From positions 62,001 through 126,000 of the forward strand of contig QXXC01000001.1 of NCBI GenBank assembly GCA_009911305.1: 64,000 nucleotides of DNA, written 5' to 3'. A program made the position numbers and the translations under genes. This stretch comes from Clostridiaceae bacterium (lineage in GTDB: Bacteria > Bacillota > Clostridia > Lachnospirales > Lachnospiraceae). A model generated the notes under the pieces. The model saw nothing but the letters and a program-made list of their open reading frames with translations. It had not been told where the DNA came from and searched no databases. Shown one piece after another: positions 48,434-56,415 of the stretch (position 1 is its first letter; every line of letters starts with the position of its first letter).

Positions 48434-48465
48434 CTTTCCTTCCTTTCTGCCCGGATTCGCCGCTC

Positions 48466-48527
48466 TAGAGCGTGTTTGAGAATTCATTCCCGACATCTGT
48501 CAGAAAGCAATTTTCAAACACGCTCTA
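48466..48527. repeat. 62-bp palindromic (MITE-like) repeat, best copy
   Basis: Terminal inverted repeats TAGAGCGTGTTTGAGAATT and AATTTTCAAACACGCTCTA differ in one base of 19. The right end includes the stop codon of the DltD-like gene. Relatives at 4353-4411 and 12270-12296 share the core CATTCCCG-CATCTG-GAAAGCA. It could fold into a hairpin in the operon mRNA. Confidence 0.8.
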
Positions 48528-49616
48528 CGGCGTCTCTCCCTGCCCGTCCGGGTCTGCGAACTGGCTCAAATAGCCCAGTCTCCTGAATTCCTCTTCCTGT
48601 TCCTGCTTCATGGATTCATAATACGTCTCCTTCTCCTCCCACACAGCCCGGAATGCTTCCTCCGTCCTGTGATCCAAAAGGCCGCACGTATCGGCCAGGA
48701 TCGGGCCCAGCCAGCGGGACAGCTTCTCCGCCCCATAAACATTCATATGCAGGCCCCCGTCATATGTATCCTCGGAAAAATCGATCCCAATCTCCTCCAT
48801 GGCCTCCAGTGCATTGATATAGAGCAGATCATGGGCCGCGGCATATTCCTCAATCTGCCTGTTCCATTCCTCATGCCACGCCGGGTAAAGGGACGGCGCT
48901 TTAAACAGGATCAGGCGGATGTTCTCCTCCTCGCACGTCTCGCGGATTCGATCCAGATACTCATACCCCTTTTCCTCAAACCGATAGTCCGGCCGGCGGC
49001 GCTCCGCCGGAAATTCCCCGGCCGGACGGATATCGGCCCTCATATAATAGCCGTTGTGCGTTGTCCTTTCCTGCGGTGATAACCAGTCCAGATCCGCCGG
49101 CTCAAGGCTGCTCCAGCGCGAGTGAAAGCGCAGGAGAGGAAATACATATTCCAGGAAATGCTCGCCCGGAAGCTTCGTCTCCTGTATGGCGCGCGCCTTT
49201 TCCATTGACCAGCGCATACCGTCCAGCGTCATCCGGTTGTACGTCTCATTGACCTGCCCGATCTGCTGCATAGCCGCCACGCTGAGAACCACGGCCTTTG
49301 GCTTTTCATAGCGCAGCGTATCCTTTAACAGGAAATACGACTGCGGAATCAACTGCTGCGCGCTCCCCCGGATATAGCTCGTGATCCCGTATTCCCGCCA
49401 CAGGGCTGTGGGAGAAATATTTTCATACACCTCGCAGTCCCCGAGAAACACGACGTCGTGCGGGCTGTCCTCCTCATAATATTCCCCAATAAAAGCGCCC
49501 TCCACCACCTGTCCCCTGTATTTGGGGACGAGGAGGCGCGTAAGCCCCCACAGGCTGCTGATCACAAAGGCCGCTGCCAGGAGGATGCCGCCTGTAAACC
49601 GTAACGTCTTCCTCAC
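48525..49616 (-). CDS. DltD-like SGNH-fold protein with Cys at the nucleophile position
   Basis: 363 residues with an N-terminal membrane anchor (GGILLAAAFVISSLWGLTRLL). The SGNH block I reads VVFLGDCEVYENISPTALW: where GDSL enzymes have Ser, this has Cys. Block V reads GGLHMNVYGAEKLSRWLG with the Asp-x-x-His pair (DGGLH). The C-terminal tail is acidic and long. In the dlt pathway DltD hands D-alanine from the MBOAT step to teichoic acid. The stop codon lies in the 62-bp repeat. The Cys seems to be a real sequence, not a read error, since flanking residues are intact. Confidence 0.78.
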   Translation of the reverse strand: MRKTLRFTGGILLAAAFVISSLWGLTRLLVPKYRGQVVEGAFIGEYYEEDSPHDVVFLGDCEVYENISPTALWREYGITSYIRGSAQQLIPQSYFLLKDTLRYEKPKAVVLSVAAMQQIGQVNETYNRMTLDGMRWSMEKARAIQETKLPGEHFLEYVFPLLRFHSRWSSLEPADLDWLSPQERTTHNGYYMRADIRPAGEFPAERRRPDYRFEEKGYEYLDRIRETCEEENIRLILFKAPSLYPAWHEEWNRQIEEYAAAHDLLYINALEAMEEIGIDFSEDTYDGGLHMNVYGAEKLSRWLGPILADTCGLLDHRTEEAFRAVWEEKETYYESMKQEQEEEFRRLGYLSQFADPDGQGETP

Positions 49617-49628
49617 CTTCCGTCCCCC

Positions 49629-51206
49629 CTAAAACTGATTATAAATAAACTGACTCGCATCATACCCCTGGCCGTACGCTCCAAATACAAGTACAGCCAG
49701 GAACAGGCCGTATATCAGAAGGAAACGCGCCCAGGCCGGCCTCTGAAACAGCCAGGCGCGTATGCCCGTTTTACGTCCCGCAAGCCCGACAGCGGCCATA
49801 AGAAGCACCGACAGGCCAAATACCAGCCAGTCTCCGGCGCAAAGCCCCATCTCCATCAGACGCCCGTCCGTAAGCCTCCCGGACGAAAGCCCCAAAAACA
49901 TGCTTCCAAACATGGAAAACACCACCGGAAACGGGTAATACTCAAACATCTCCAGCATGCTGAACAGGATAAACGTGCGGGCCGTCTCAAACGCCCGGTA
50001 CGCGCCGCTGTCCGTCCATGCAAAACGTTTCCTGAAACGCTTGTAAACCGGCGAAAGCTCCTGGCTTATCAGAAGCACCGCGCAGTTGGCCAGGCCCCAG
50101 GAGACAAAATTCCACGACGCGCCATGCCAGATCCCGGTGATAAACCATACAACGATGCTGGCAAGATAGAGAGGCGCTCTCCGGCCCGCGCCCTTTCCGA
50201 AGAGCCTCCGCATCCAATCCGAGCATTTCCTGGAAGCCCGGCTGGTGGATACCGGAAAAAAGATATACTCCCGAAACCAGCGCATCAGCGACATATGCCA
50301 CCGTCTCCAGAACTCAGATAAACTCCTGGACAAAAACGGACGGTCAAAATTCTCCGGCAGCTTTACCCCGAAGAGCTCTGCCACGCCCAGCGCAATATCA
50401 ATGCCTCCCGTAAAATCCCCGTACATCATCAGCGTGTAGAGCAGCATGCCCGCCCACACATAAGCGCCCTGATATTCCGCAGGATTCCCGGAAATCGCTG
50501 CTACCACCGGCGCGATCCGATCCGCTGCCGCCAGCTTTTTAAAATATCCCCACAGAATCCTCACAAGGCCCATGCGAACTGTGCTCCATTCAAACCGGCG
50601 CCCGGCAAAAAGCTGCCCTGACAGCTCGTCAAAGCGGCTCACCGGCCCCTGAGTCATCTGCGGGAAAAACGAGGCAAACAGCGCAAAACGGAACGGATTC
50701 CTCTCCGGCTCATATTTCCTGTGGTACACGTCAATCAGGTATCCCATGGACTGAAACGTATAATAGGAAATTCCCAGCGGAAGAAGCCAGTCCACATACG
50801 GAAATTCATATCCGGCCCCGGAAAGCGCCGCGTTTACATTACCCAAAATGAAATTTGTATATTTCAGCACGGCCAGTATGCCGAAATTCAGGACTACGCC
50901 CGCCAGCATCAGAGCGCGCTGCCTCTTTTTCACGGCGGCATTATACGCCCGTTTTTCCGCCCCTGAAAGCCCGCGCTCCTTCACAAATGCGTTTCCCTGC
51001 CTGGTCATCCGCCCGATCCAAAGGGCCAGAGCCCAGGTCGAGAGGACGGTGCAGAAAAGATACAGCAGGCCGCCCGCCCCGCCGCAGGCATAAAACACAC
51101 AGCTCGCCGCCAGAAGCGCCATCCACTGCGCGCGGCGCGGCACAACATAATATACCGCCAGAAAGACGAGAATGAAAAACAAAAACCGGTAGGAAACAAG
51201 CTGCAT
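49629..51206 (-). CDS. MBOAT-family O-acyltransferase (DltB-like)
   Basis: 525 residues with about 11 to 13 membrane segments. The MBOAT core is clear: LPLGISYYTFQSMGYLIDVY near 150, FWRRWHMSLMRWFREYIFFP near 300, and the active-site His in ITGIWHGASWNFVSWG near 355. It moves an acyl or D-alanyl group across the membrane from the carrier protein. It starts 4 bp after the carrier gene stop and is followed 12 bp later by the DltD-like gene, a normal dltB-dltD pairing. Confidence 0.9.
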   Translation of the reverse strand: MQLVSYRFLFFILVFLAVYYVVPRRAQWMALLAASCVFYACGGAGGLLYLFCTVLSTWALALWIGRMTRQGNAFVKERGLSGAEKRAYNAAVKKRQRALMLAGVVLNFGILAVLKYTNFILGNVNAALSGAGYEFPYVDWLLPLGISYYTFQSMGYLIDVYHRKYEPERNPFRFALFASFFPQMTQGPVSRFDELSGQLFAGRRFEWSTVRMGLVRILWGYFKKLAAADRIAPVVAAISGNPAEYQGAYVWAGMLLYTLMMYGDFTGGIDIALGVAELFGVKLPENFDRPFLSRSLSEFWRRWHMSLMRWFREYIFFPVSTSRASRKCSDWMRRLFGKGAGRRAPLYLASIVVWFITGIWHGASWNFVSWGLANCAVLLISQELSPVYKRFRKRFAWTDSGAYRAFETARTFILFSMLEMFEYYPFPVVFSMFGSMFLGLSSGRLTDGRLMEMGLCAGDWLVFGLSVLLMAAVGLAGRKTGIRAWLFQRPAWARFLLIYGLFLAVLVFGAYGQGYDASQFIYNQF

Positions 51207-51210
51207 GGCC

Positions 51211-51441
51211 CTACTCTTCCTCCCTGAGCCGGCAAATCAGCGCATAAATCGCCTTTGCCGAAGAGAAATTCTCCGGTACAATCTGATCCGGCAGAATATT
51301 CACGCCCATCCTCTGGCTGATCTCCGACACCAGCATCACCATCTCAAAGGAGGTCAGTATCTCATCTTCCACCAGCGTCTCACACGTCTCATAATCCACA
51401 TCGGGATTTATATCCTCCAGTATCTCTATCAGCTCTTCCAT
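51211..51441 (-). CDS. Acyl/D-alanyl carrier protein (DltC-like)
   Basis: About 76 residues, the size of DltC. The phosphopantetheine Ser is S31 in ILTSFEMVMLVSEI; the normal DSL motif is changed to TSF, with Asp replaced by Thr. Four-helix pattern is otherwise normal. The ATG at 51441 has GGAAGGAG upstream; the frame is open 41 codons further without a ribosome site. It carries the activated amino acid between the DltA-like ligase and the MBOAT protein. Confidence 0.82.
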   Translation of the reverse strand: MEELIEILEDINPDVDYETCETLVEDEILTSFEMVMLVSEISQRMGVNILPDQIVPENFSSAKAIYALICRLREEE

Positions 51442-51526
51442 CAATATGTCTGCTCCTTCCCTATCTCTTTGCAGAACCTCTGACTCCCTCCTAAATTTCC
51501 CGGCCGGGCAGTGGAAGCTCCTGCTC

Positions 51527-52387
51527 TCACGGAGTCCTTGGATACAGACTCCTGTCAAACGCAAAGCAGTTCCGGTGAGCTCTGGAAAACGCGTCCATCT
51601 CGCTGTCGGTCAGAAGGCAGAAATCGCCTCCCCATGACCGCGGCGTCGTGTCAAAATGATACCAGGCCCCGTCCACCATCGTCAGGTTCCAGAAATGATC
51701 CGCATCCGTCGAGCGCACCACCTCAATGCTCGGCAGCCCCGCTCTTGTCAGCAACGCCTGGGCCATGGCAAAATATGTATAGCAGTCGCCGTGACGCCGC
51801 CTTAAGCCCTGATACGCCTCCTCCACCCAGTCTCTGGTAGCCGAACGGCCGCTGTAGCTGGTATTCCCGCGTATCCAGTAATAGATAGCGGCCGCCTTCT
51901 CCCGCCCGCTCATCCCCTCATGGGTAATCTGTGCCAGAATATGGTCGCACATAGCGTCCATGGCCTTATGCGTCCCGCTCTTTTCCTCCTCCGGCGGGAT
52001 CGCCACAGGATTCTTAAACGACCAGGCCCGATCCGCCGCGCCGCCGGCGTCAAAGGTAAACGCCATCCCGTCTATGGTAAACTGGCCGTCATGCAGCATC
52101 GCCCCGTTTTCCGGATTCAGATAATAGCTGGCCCCGTTCCAGTCCACCCAGCCAGTCTTCATATAGCCCGACTCGTCAAAAAAATACCACTCGCCGTCAA
52201 TCCATTCCCACTCCGACTTAGAATAAGCGCTGCTTCCGGACGGCCCGGATGAGCCATACCACCAGCCTTTCTCATCCTGATGCCAGGCCCATCCCTGCTC
52301 TGCCGCAAACGCAGAAGCCGGAAAGCCAAGCGCCAGGCTCCCCGCCAGAAGCAGGGAACACGCTCTTTTCCCGCTGTACTTTTTCAT
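51527..52387 (-). CDS. Secreted transglutaminase-like protein with wall-binding repeats
   Basis: About 286 residues. Signal peptide RACSLLLAGSLALGFPASAF then AAEQ. Two or three choline-binding-type repeats follow (GWAWHQDEKGWWYGSS, WEWIDGEWYFFDESGYMKTG, WNGASYYLNPENGAML). The C-terminal transglutaminase core has RRHGDCYTYFAMAQALL (Cys), DADHFWNLTMVDGAWYHFDT (His, Asp). Such proteins cleave or bind wall peptides. The start at 52387 has GGGAGA; an ATG 8 codons earlier is possible. First gene of the dlt-like operon. Confidence 0.83.
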   Translation of the reverse strand: MKKYSGKRACSLLLAGSLALGFPASAFAAEQGWAWHQDEKGWWYGSSGPSGSSAYSKSEWEWIDGEWYFFDESGYMKTGWVDWNGASYYLNPENGAMLHDGQFTIDGMAFTFDAGGAADRAWSFKNPVAIPPEEEKSGTHKAMDAMCDHILAQITHEGMSGREKAAAIYYWIRGNTSYSGRSATRDWVEEAYQGLRRRHGDCYTYFAMAQALLTRAGLPSIEVVRSTDADHFWNLTMVDGAWYHFDTTPRSWGGDFCLLTDSEMDAFSRAHRNCFAFDRSLYPRTP

Positions 52388-52465
52388 ATCTTCTCCCTTT
52401 GTCCCAACCATACTTCCCGGATTCTCCTGTATCGAACAGCCTTCGGAAAAGCAATCTACCTGTTT

Positions 52466-52494
52466 ATTTTACATTTAAACGGGACAAATGTAAA
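52466..52494 (-). promoter_or_regulatory. Promoter with a built-in operator for the dlt-like operon
   Basis: On the minus strand TTTACA (52494-52489) and TAAAAT (52471-52466) are 17 bp apart. A perfect dyad TTTACATTT/AAATGTAAA with a 9-bp spacer (52468-52494) overlaps both hexamers, so a bound regulator would cover the core promoter. The start point would lie near 52459, about 70 bp before the transglutaminase gene. Confidence 0.72.
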
Positions 52495-52535
52495 TAATTG
52501 GGGAGAATTTTCTTTAAAGTAACCATTGTACAAAA

Positions 52536-52576
52536 AAGAGGGCTAATCAAACCGGAGCACGACTTGATTAACCCTC
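52536..52576 (-). terminator. Terminator after the GGGtGRT gene
   Basis: Arms GAGGGCTAATCAA and TTGATTAACCCTC (one mismatch) with a 15-nt loop; on the minus strand TTTTTT follows. It insulates the following dlt-like operon. Confidence 0.85.
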
Positions 52577-52603
52577 AAAATTACGCCATTTTAAGCCATT
52601 CTA

Positions 52604-53614
52604 TTAGAATTTTCCAGCTTTAGCCCCTTCTTCGATCAGTACCGCAACCGCAACCGTTGCTCCAACCATCGGATTATTTCCCATTCCGATCAGTCCCATC
52701 ATCTCCACATGGGCCGGTACGGAGGAGGAGCCGGCGAACTGTGCATCGGAGTGCATGCGGCCCATGGTGTCAGTCATGCCGTAGGAAGCAGGGCCTGCCG
52801 CCATGTTATCCGGGTGCAGGGTACGTCCCGTGCCGCCGCCGGAGGCCACGGAGAAATACTTCTTGCCCTTTTCCACGCACTCCTTCTTATAGGTGCCTGC
52901 CACCGGGTGCTGGAAGCGGGTCGGGTTGGTGGAGTTGCCGGTGATGGAAACATCCACGCCTTCCTTCCACATGATGGCCACACCCTCTGTCACGTCGTTT
53001 GCGCCGTAGCAGTTTACCTTGGAGCGCAGGCCGTCAGAGTAGGATTTTCTCCACAGCTCCTTCACCTCGCCCGTGTAATAATCCATCTCTGTCTCCACAT
53101 ATGTAAATCCATTGATACGGGAAATGATCTGCGCAGCGTCCTTTCCAAGGCCGTTTAAGATCACGCGCAGCGGTTTCTGGCGCACCTTGTTCGCCTTTTC
53201 CGCGATGCCGATCGCGCCCTCTGCGGCTGCGAAGGACTCATGTCCGGCCAGAAAGCAGAAGCAGTCCGTCTCCTCCTCAAGGAGCATCTTGCCAAGATTG
53301 CCGTGGCCTAAGCCCACCTTGCGCTGATCCGCAACAGAGCCGGGGATACAGAACGCCTGAAGGCCTTCGCCGATCGCGGCAGCCGCGTCCGCCGCCTTCC
53401 GGCAGCCCTTCTTGATGGCAATCGCCGCGCCCACCGTGTAAGCCCAGCATGCGTTCTCAAAGCAGATCGGCTGAATCTTTTTTACCTGATCGTACACATC
53501 CAGTCCGGCATCCTTTGTGATTTTCTCAGCCTCTTCGATGGAAGCGATGCCATAGCTGTTTAAAACGGAATTGATTTTGTCAATTCTTCTCTCAAATGAT
53601 TCAAATAATGCCAT
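52604..53614 (-). CDS. GGGtGRT protein (uncharacterised partner of NifU-like scaffold)
   Basis: 336 residues. The name-giving motif is ASGGGTGRTLHPDNM near residue 265. Other conserved-looking pieces are CWAYTVGAAIAIKKGCRKA and ETDCFCFLAGHESFAAAEGA then IGMGNNPMVGATVAVAVLIE at the C-terminus. I know this family only by its motif name; its function is not established to my knowledge. It has eight or so Cys residues and no membrane segment. It lies 73 bp after the NifU-like gene, a pairing seen in many Firmicutes. It may be an enzyme or a cluster-binding partner. Confidence 0.85.
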   Translation of the reverse strand: MALFESFERRIDKINSVLNSYGIASIEEAEKITKDAGLDVYDQVKKIQPICFENACWAYTVGAAIAIKKGCRKAADAAAAIGEGLQAFCIPGSVADQRKVGLGHGNLGKMLLEEETDCFCFLAGHESFAAAEGAIGIAEKANKVRQKPLRVILNGLGKDAAQIISRINGFTYVETEMDYYTGEVKELWRKSYSDGLRSKVNCYGANDVTEGVAIMWKEGVDVSITGNSTNPTRFQHPVAGTYKKECVEKGKKYFSVASGGGTGRTLHPDNMAAGPASYGMTDTMGRMHSDAQFAGSSSVPAHVEMMGLIGMGNNPMVGATVAVAVLIEEGAKAGKF

Positions 53615-53687
53615 AACTTAATGATCCTCCTTAAATGTTTACCTGTCTGATAAGCTTATCCGGCTGAATGTAACCGTTCACATACGT

Positions 53688-54380
53688 TTATTCCTGTCTC
53701 GGATCGATGATCTTCACTGCGTCGTCAACGCGGCCGTACTGGCCCTTTGCCTTCTCGTATGCCGTGTTCGGATCGTCGCCCTTTTTGATGAAATCCGTCA
53801 TCTTGCCTAAGTTTACGAACTGATAGCCGATGATCTGGTTCTCCGCGTCAAGCGCAATCCCCGTTACATAACCCTCTGCCATCTCCAGATAACGAGGACC
53901 TTTCTTTAATGTTCCGTACATGGTTCCAATCTGGGAACGGAGTCCTTTTCCCAAATCCTCCAGGCCCGCCCCGATGGGAAGCCCGTCCTCAGAAAACGCG
54001 CTCTGCGTCCTGCCGTAGGCGATCTGTAAAAACAGCTCTCTCATAGCCGTGTTGATCGCATCACAGACAAGATCCGTATTCAGAGCCTCCAGAATCGTCC
54101 TGCCCGGGAGAATCTCAGCCGCCATGGCTGCAGAGTGGGTCATGCCGGAGCATCCAAGCGTTTCAACCAAAGCCTCCTGAATGACGCCTTCCTTCACATT
54201 CAGGGTCAGCTTACATGCGCCCTGCTGCGGGGCGCACCAGCCAACGCCGTGCGTCAAACCGGAAATATCCTTCACTTCTTTGGATTTTACCCATTTTGCC
54301 TCCTCAGGGATCGGAGCGGCGCCGTGATTCACGCCCTGCGCTACTGGACACATACTTTCTACTTCGTGTGAATAAATCAT
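53688..54380 (-). CDS. NifU-like iron-sulfur cluster scaffold protein
   Basis: 230 residues. NifU_N-like cysteines are seen at GWCAPQQGACKLTLNV and LGCSGMTHSAAMAAE (conserved Cys of the scaffold), followed by LNTDLVCDAINTAMRELF. The C-terminal part (about 130-230) is unlike standard IscU and unique to this group. ATG at 54380 has GGAG. It is the first of the two-gene unit with GGGtGRT. It may build a cluster for its partner, or be a metal or selenium-related enzyme; not known. Confidence 0.82.
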   Translation of the reverse strand: MIYSHEVESMCPVAQGVNHGAAPIPEEAKWVKSKEVKDISGLTHGVGWCAPQQGACKLTLNVKEGVIQEALVETLGCSGMTHSAAMAAEILPGRTILEALNTDLVCDAINTAMRELFLQIAYGRTQSAFSEDGLPIGAGLEDLGKGLRSQIGTMYGTLKKGPRYLEMAEGYVTGIALDAENQIIGYQFVNLGKMTDFIKKGDDPNTAYEKAKGQYGRVDDAVKIIDPRQE

Positions 54381-54447
54381 TATAAGACTCCTTTCAAAAT
54401 GAATGTGTTAGTACTTTGTTAATTTTATCACATCATACTTGTCTTTA

Positions 54448-55443
54448 TTATCTCACGGATCCCTCAATTAGTCCATAGGTTTTTTCTATTTTTTCGCCGC
54501 TGTAATATTTCACCAGCGTATCTGTGTAAAGCCTTGCCATCTCCGAAAGCGGCCTGTCATTCCTGTAAATATAGTACAGCGTATTGTCATACTCCTCTGC
54601 CTGTTCCCCGCCCGGAAACGGGAACGGCAGGGAGACCAGGCCGAATTTTCTGCCCTGCTCCAGCGTGGCCTGGCTTCCCAGCGCGATAAAATCCGTCTGC
54701 TGCAGGATATTGTGCATACTCCCCCTGTTGTATATGTAAATAATCTGCCGGAATTTCTCGAAATCGATCAGATCCGACAGGGAAGCTTTATTGTAATAGC
54801 CATCCTCCAGGCTGTAAATCTTGGCCTCCTTTTTCGTATAATACATGACCAGCCCCCAGGAATACAGATCCTCCAGCGTAAAATCCGCTTTTTCGGTCAG
54901 AGGATGGCCGCAGCGGACGATCAGGTGCAGCCTCGTGTCAAAGACGCGCGCGCAGATAAGCCGTTTCGCCTTAAAATACTCCCTTGTCAGCGCCTCGTTC
55001 TTCTCCTTCAAAAAAATCACGCCCAGATCCGCGGCCTGGGAATGGACGTCCTCAATCACATCCGCTGTCGGCTCTTCCTTATAATGAAATAAAAATGCCT
55101 GTTCCGGCAGGGTCTTCAGCATCCGCAGATAAGCATCCATGGCATACGAAGACGGAAATGCCGCGATCTTCAGGGAAACGCGTCCCGATTCCCCCCGAAA
55201 CAGCCTGATAAACTGATCCGACTCCTCAATCAGATCCCTGGCCATATCAAGAAACAGCTTGCCGCGCTCAGTGAGCGAAAGCCCCTTCTTGCCTCTGGCA
55301 AAAATCGTCACATTGTATTCCTCTTCGGTATCCCGCAGGATTTTGCTCAGATATGGCTGCGTGATATACATCCGCTTCGCCGCCTCGGAAATCGAGCCGT
55401 ACGTCTCAATGGCTACCAGATATTTCAGTGTCCTGATATTCAT
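54448..55443 (-). CDS. LysR-family transcriptional regulator
   Basis: 331 residues. The N-terminal HTH is SISEAAKRMYITQPYLSKIL (residues 17-36), then LSLTERGKLFLDMA. The substrate-binding part (about 90-300) follows the usual layout. It is divergent from pcp, and an inverted repeat GGCAATA/TATTGCC lies in the gap between them, so it is the likely regulator of pcp-DUF969-DUF979. It could also read on into the NifU-like unit, whose start is only 67 bp downstream. Confidence 0.92.
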   Translation of the reverse strand: MNIRTLKYLVAIETYGSISEAAKRMYITQPYLSKILRDTEEEYNVTIFARGKKGLSLTERGKLFLDMARDLIEESDQFIRLFRGESGRVSLKIAAFPSSYAMDAYLRMLKTLPEQAFLFHYKEEPTADVIEDVHSQAADLGVIFLKEKNEALTREYFKAKRLICARVFDTRLHLIVRCGHPLTEKADFTLEDLYSWGLVMYYTKKEAKIYSLEDGYYNKASLSDLIDFEKFRQIIYIYNRGSMHNILQQTDFIALGSQATLEQGRKFGLVSLPFPFPGGEQAEEYDNTLYYIYRNDRPLSEMARLYTDTLVKYYSGEKIEKTYGLIEGSVR

Positions 55444-55497
55444 AAAAGTATCCTCCCGTCATGCGCAGCCTGCCGGCATATAACCTTTTTATTATGC

Positions 55498-55529
55498 GGC
55501 AATAGATAATAACAATTAGCCATATTGCC
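55498..55529. promoter_or_regulatory. Candidate LysR-protein site
   Basis: GGCAATA (55498-55504) and TATTGCC (55523-55529) form a 7-bp inverted repeat spaced by 18 bp. It partly overlaps a plus-strand -35-like TTGCCA (55525-55530), with TATAAT at 55546-55551 only 15 bp away, a spacing that would favour activator dependence. Confidence 0.55.
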
Positions 55530-55717
55530 AAAAGATTGTTATAAATATAATAAAAGCAATGGTTAAATCTGTCAAATAAAATTCATTTTTTTAATATTAA
55601 CTGTTGTGTTTTGCCAGATATTACATATAATTAAGGCCCAAAAGGAGGATAGTATAACAAACAGAGGCTGTCAGAAAACGTAAACCCGCATCACTGTTTA
55701 AGGAAAGGAAGGAAAGT

Positions 55718-56359
55718 ATGAAAATTTTATTAACTGCATTTGATCCCTTTGGAGGCGCCGATATCAACCCGGCCATGGAGGCGGTAAAGCTGGTAAAGGA
55801 CACGGTCGCCGGCGCTGAAATCATCAAGCTGGAGGTTCCCACTGTATTCGGGAAATCGATTGACACGGTGGCGGCCGCCATGAAGGAACATACGCCGGAC
55901 GCCGTATTCTGCATTGGCCAGGCCGGCGGCCGCATCGGCCTGCACCCCGAGCGCGTGGCTATCAATGTGGACGACGCCAGAATCCCGGATAATGAGGGGA
56001 AACAGCCCATTGACGTCCCGGTCTTTGCCGACGGCGAGCCCGCCTATTTTTCCCTGCTCCCGGTCAAGGCCATGGTTCAGGCCATCCGCGACGCCGGCCT
56101 GCCCTCCAGTGTTTCCAATACGGCCGGCACCTTTGTCTGCAACCACTTAATGTACGGCGTTCTGTACCATATTCACAAGAGCTTCCCCGGCATGCGCGGC
56201 GGCTTTATGCATGTGCCCTACAGTCCCTCGCAGGCTGCGGGCCTGACTGACGCCCCTTCCATGTCCATAGAGAATATCGCCAGAGGCATTGAGGCCGCGA
56301 TCTCTGCCATTGTCTCCAATGAGACGGATATCCGGGCCGTGGGAGGAAAGGAATTCTGA
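55718..56359 (+). CDS. pcp: Pyroglutamyl-peptidase I
   Basis: 213 residues, typical size. It removes N-terminal pyroglutamate from peptides. The Glu-Cys-His triad is visible: [20 protein letters not shown] (Glu near 80), [17 protein letters not shown] (Cys near 142) and [12 protein letters not shown] (His near 165). The start [13 protein letters not shown] is canonical, with AAGGAAGG before the ATG. It is followed by DUF969 and DUF979 genes, a known pairing in Firmicutes, and is divergent from a LysR gene. Confidence 0.95.
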   Translation: MKILLTAFDPFGGADINPAMEAVKLVKDTVAGAEIIKLEVPTVFGKSIDTVAAAMKEHTPDAVFCIGQAGGRIGLHPERVAINVDDARIPDNEGKQPIDVPVFADGEPAYFSLLPVKAMVQAIRDAGLPSSVSNTAGTFVCNHLMYGVLYHIHKSFPGMRGGFMHVPYSPSQAAGLTDAPSMSIENIARGIEAAISAIVSNETDIRAVGGKEF

Positions 56360-56415
56360 CATAAGCGTTCAGACCATCTGAACGGCTTCATTCTGATACA
56401 GAGGGGGAACGATAT

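Noticed and set aside
55546..55551. TATAAT as a strong constitutive pcp promoter
   Set aside because: The only -35-like word is 15 bp away, so I list it as activator-dependent and weak, not as a firm promoter.
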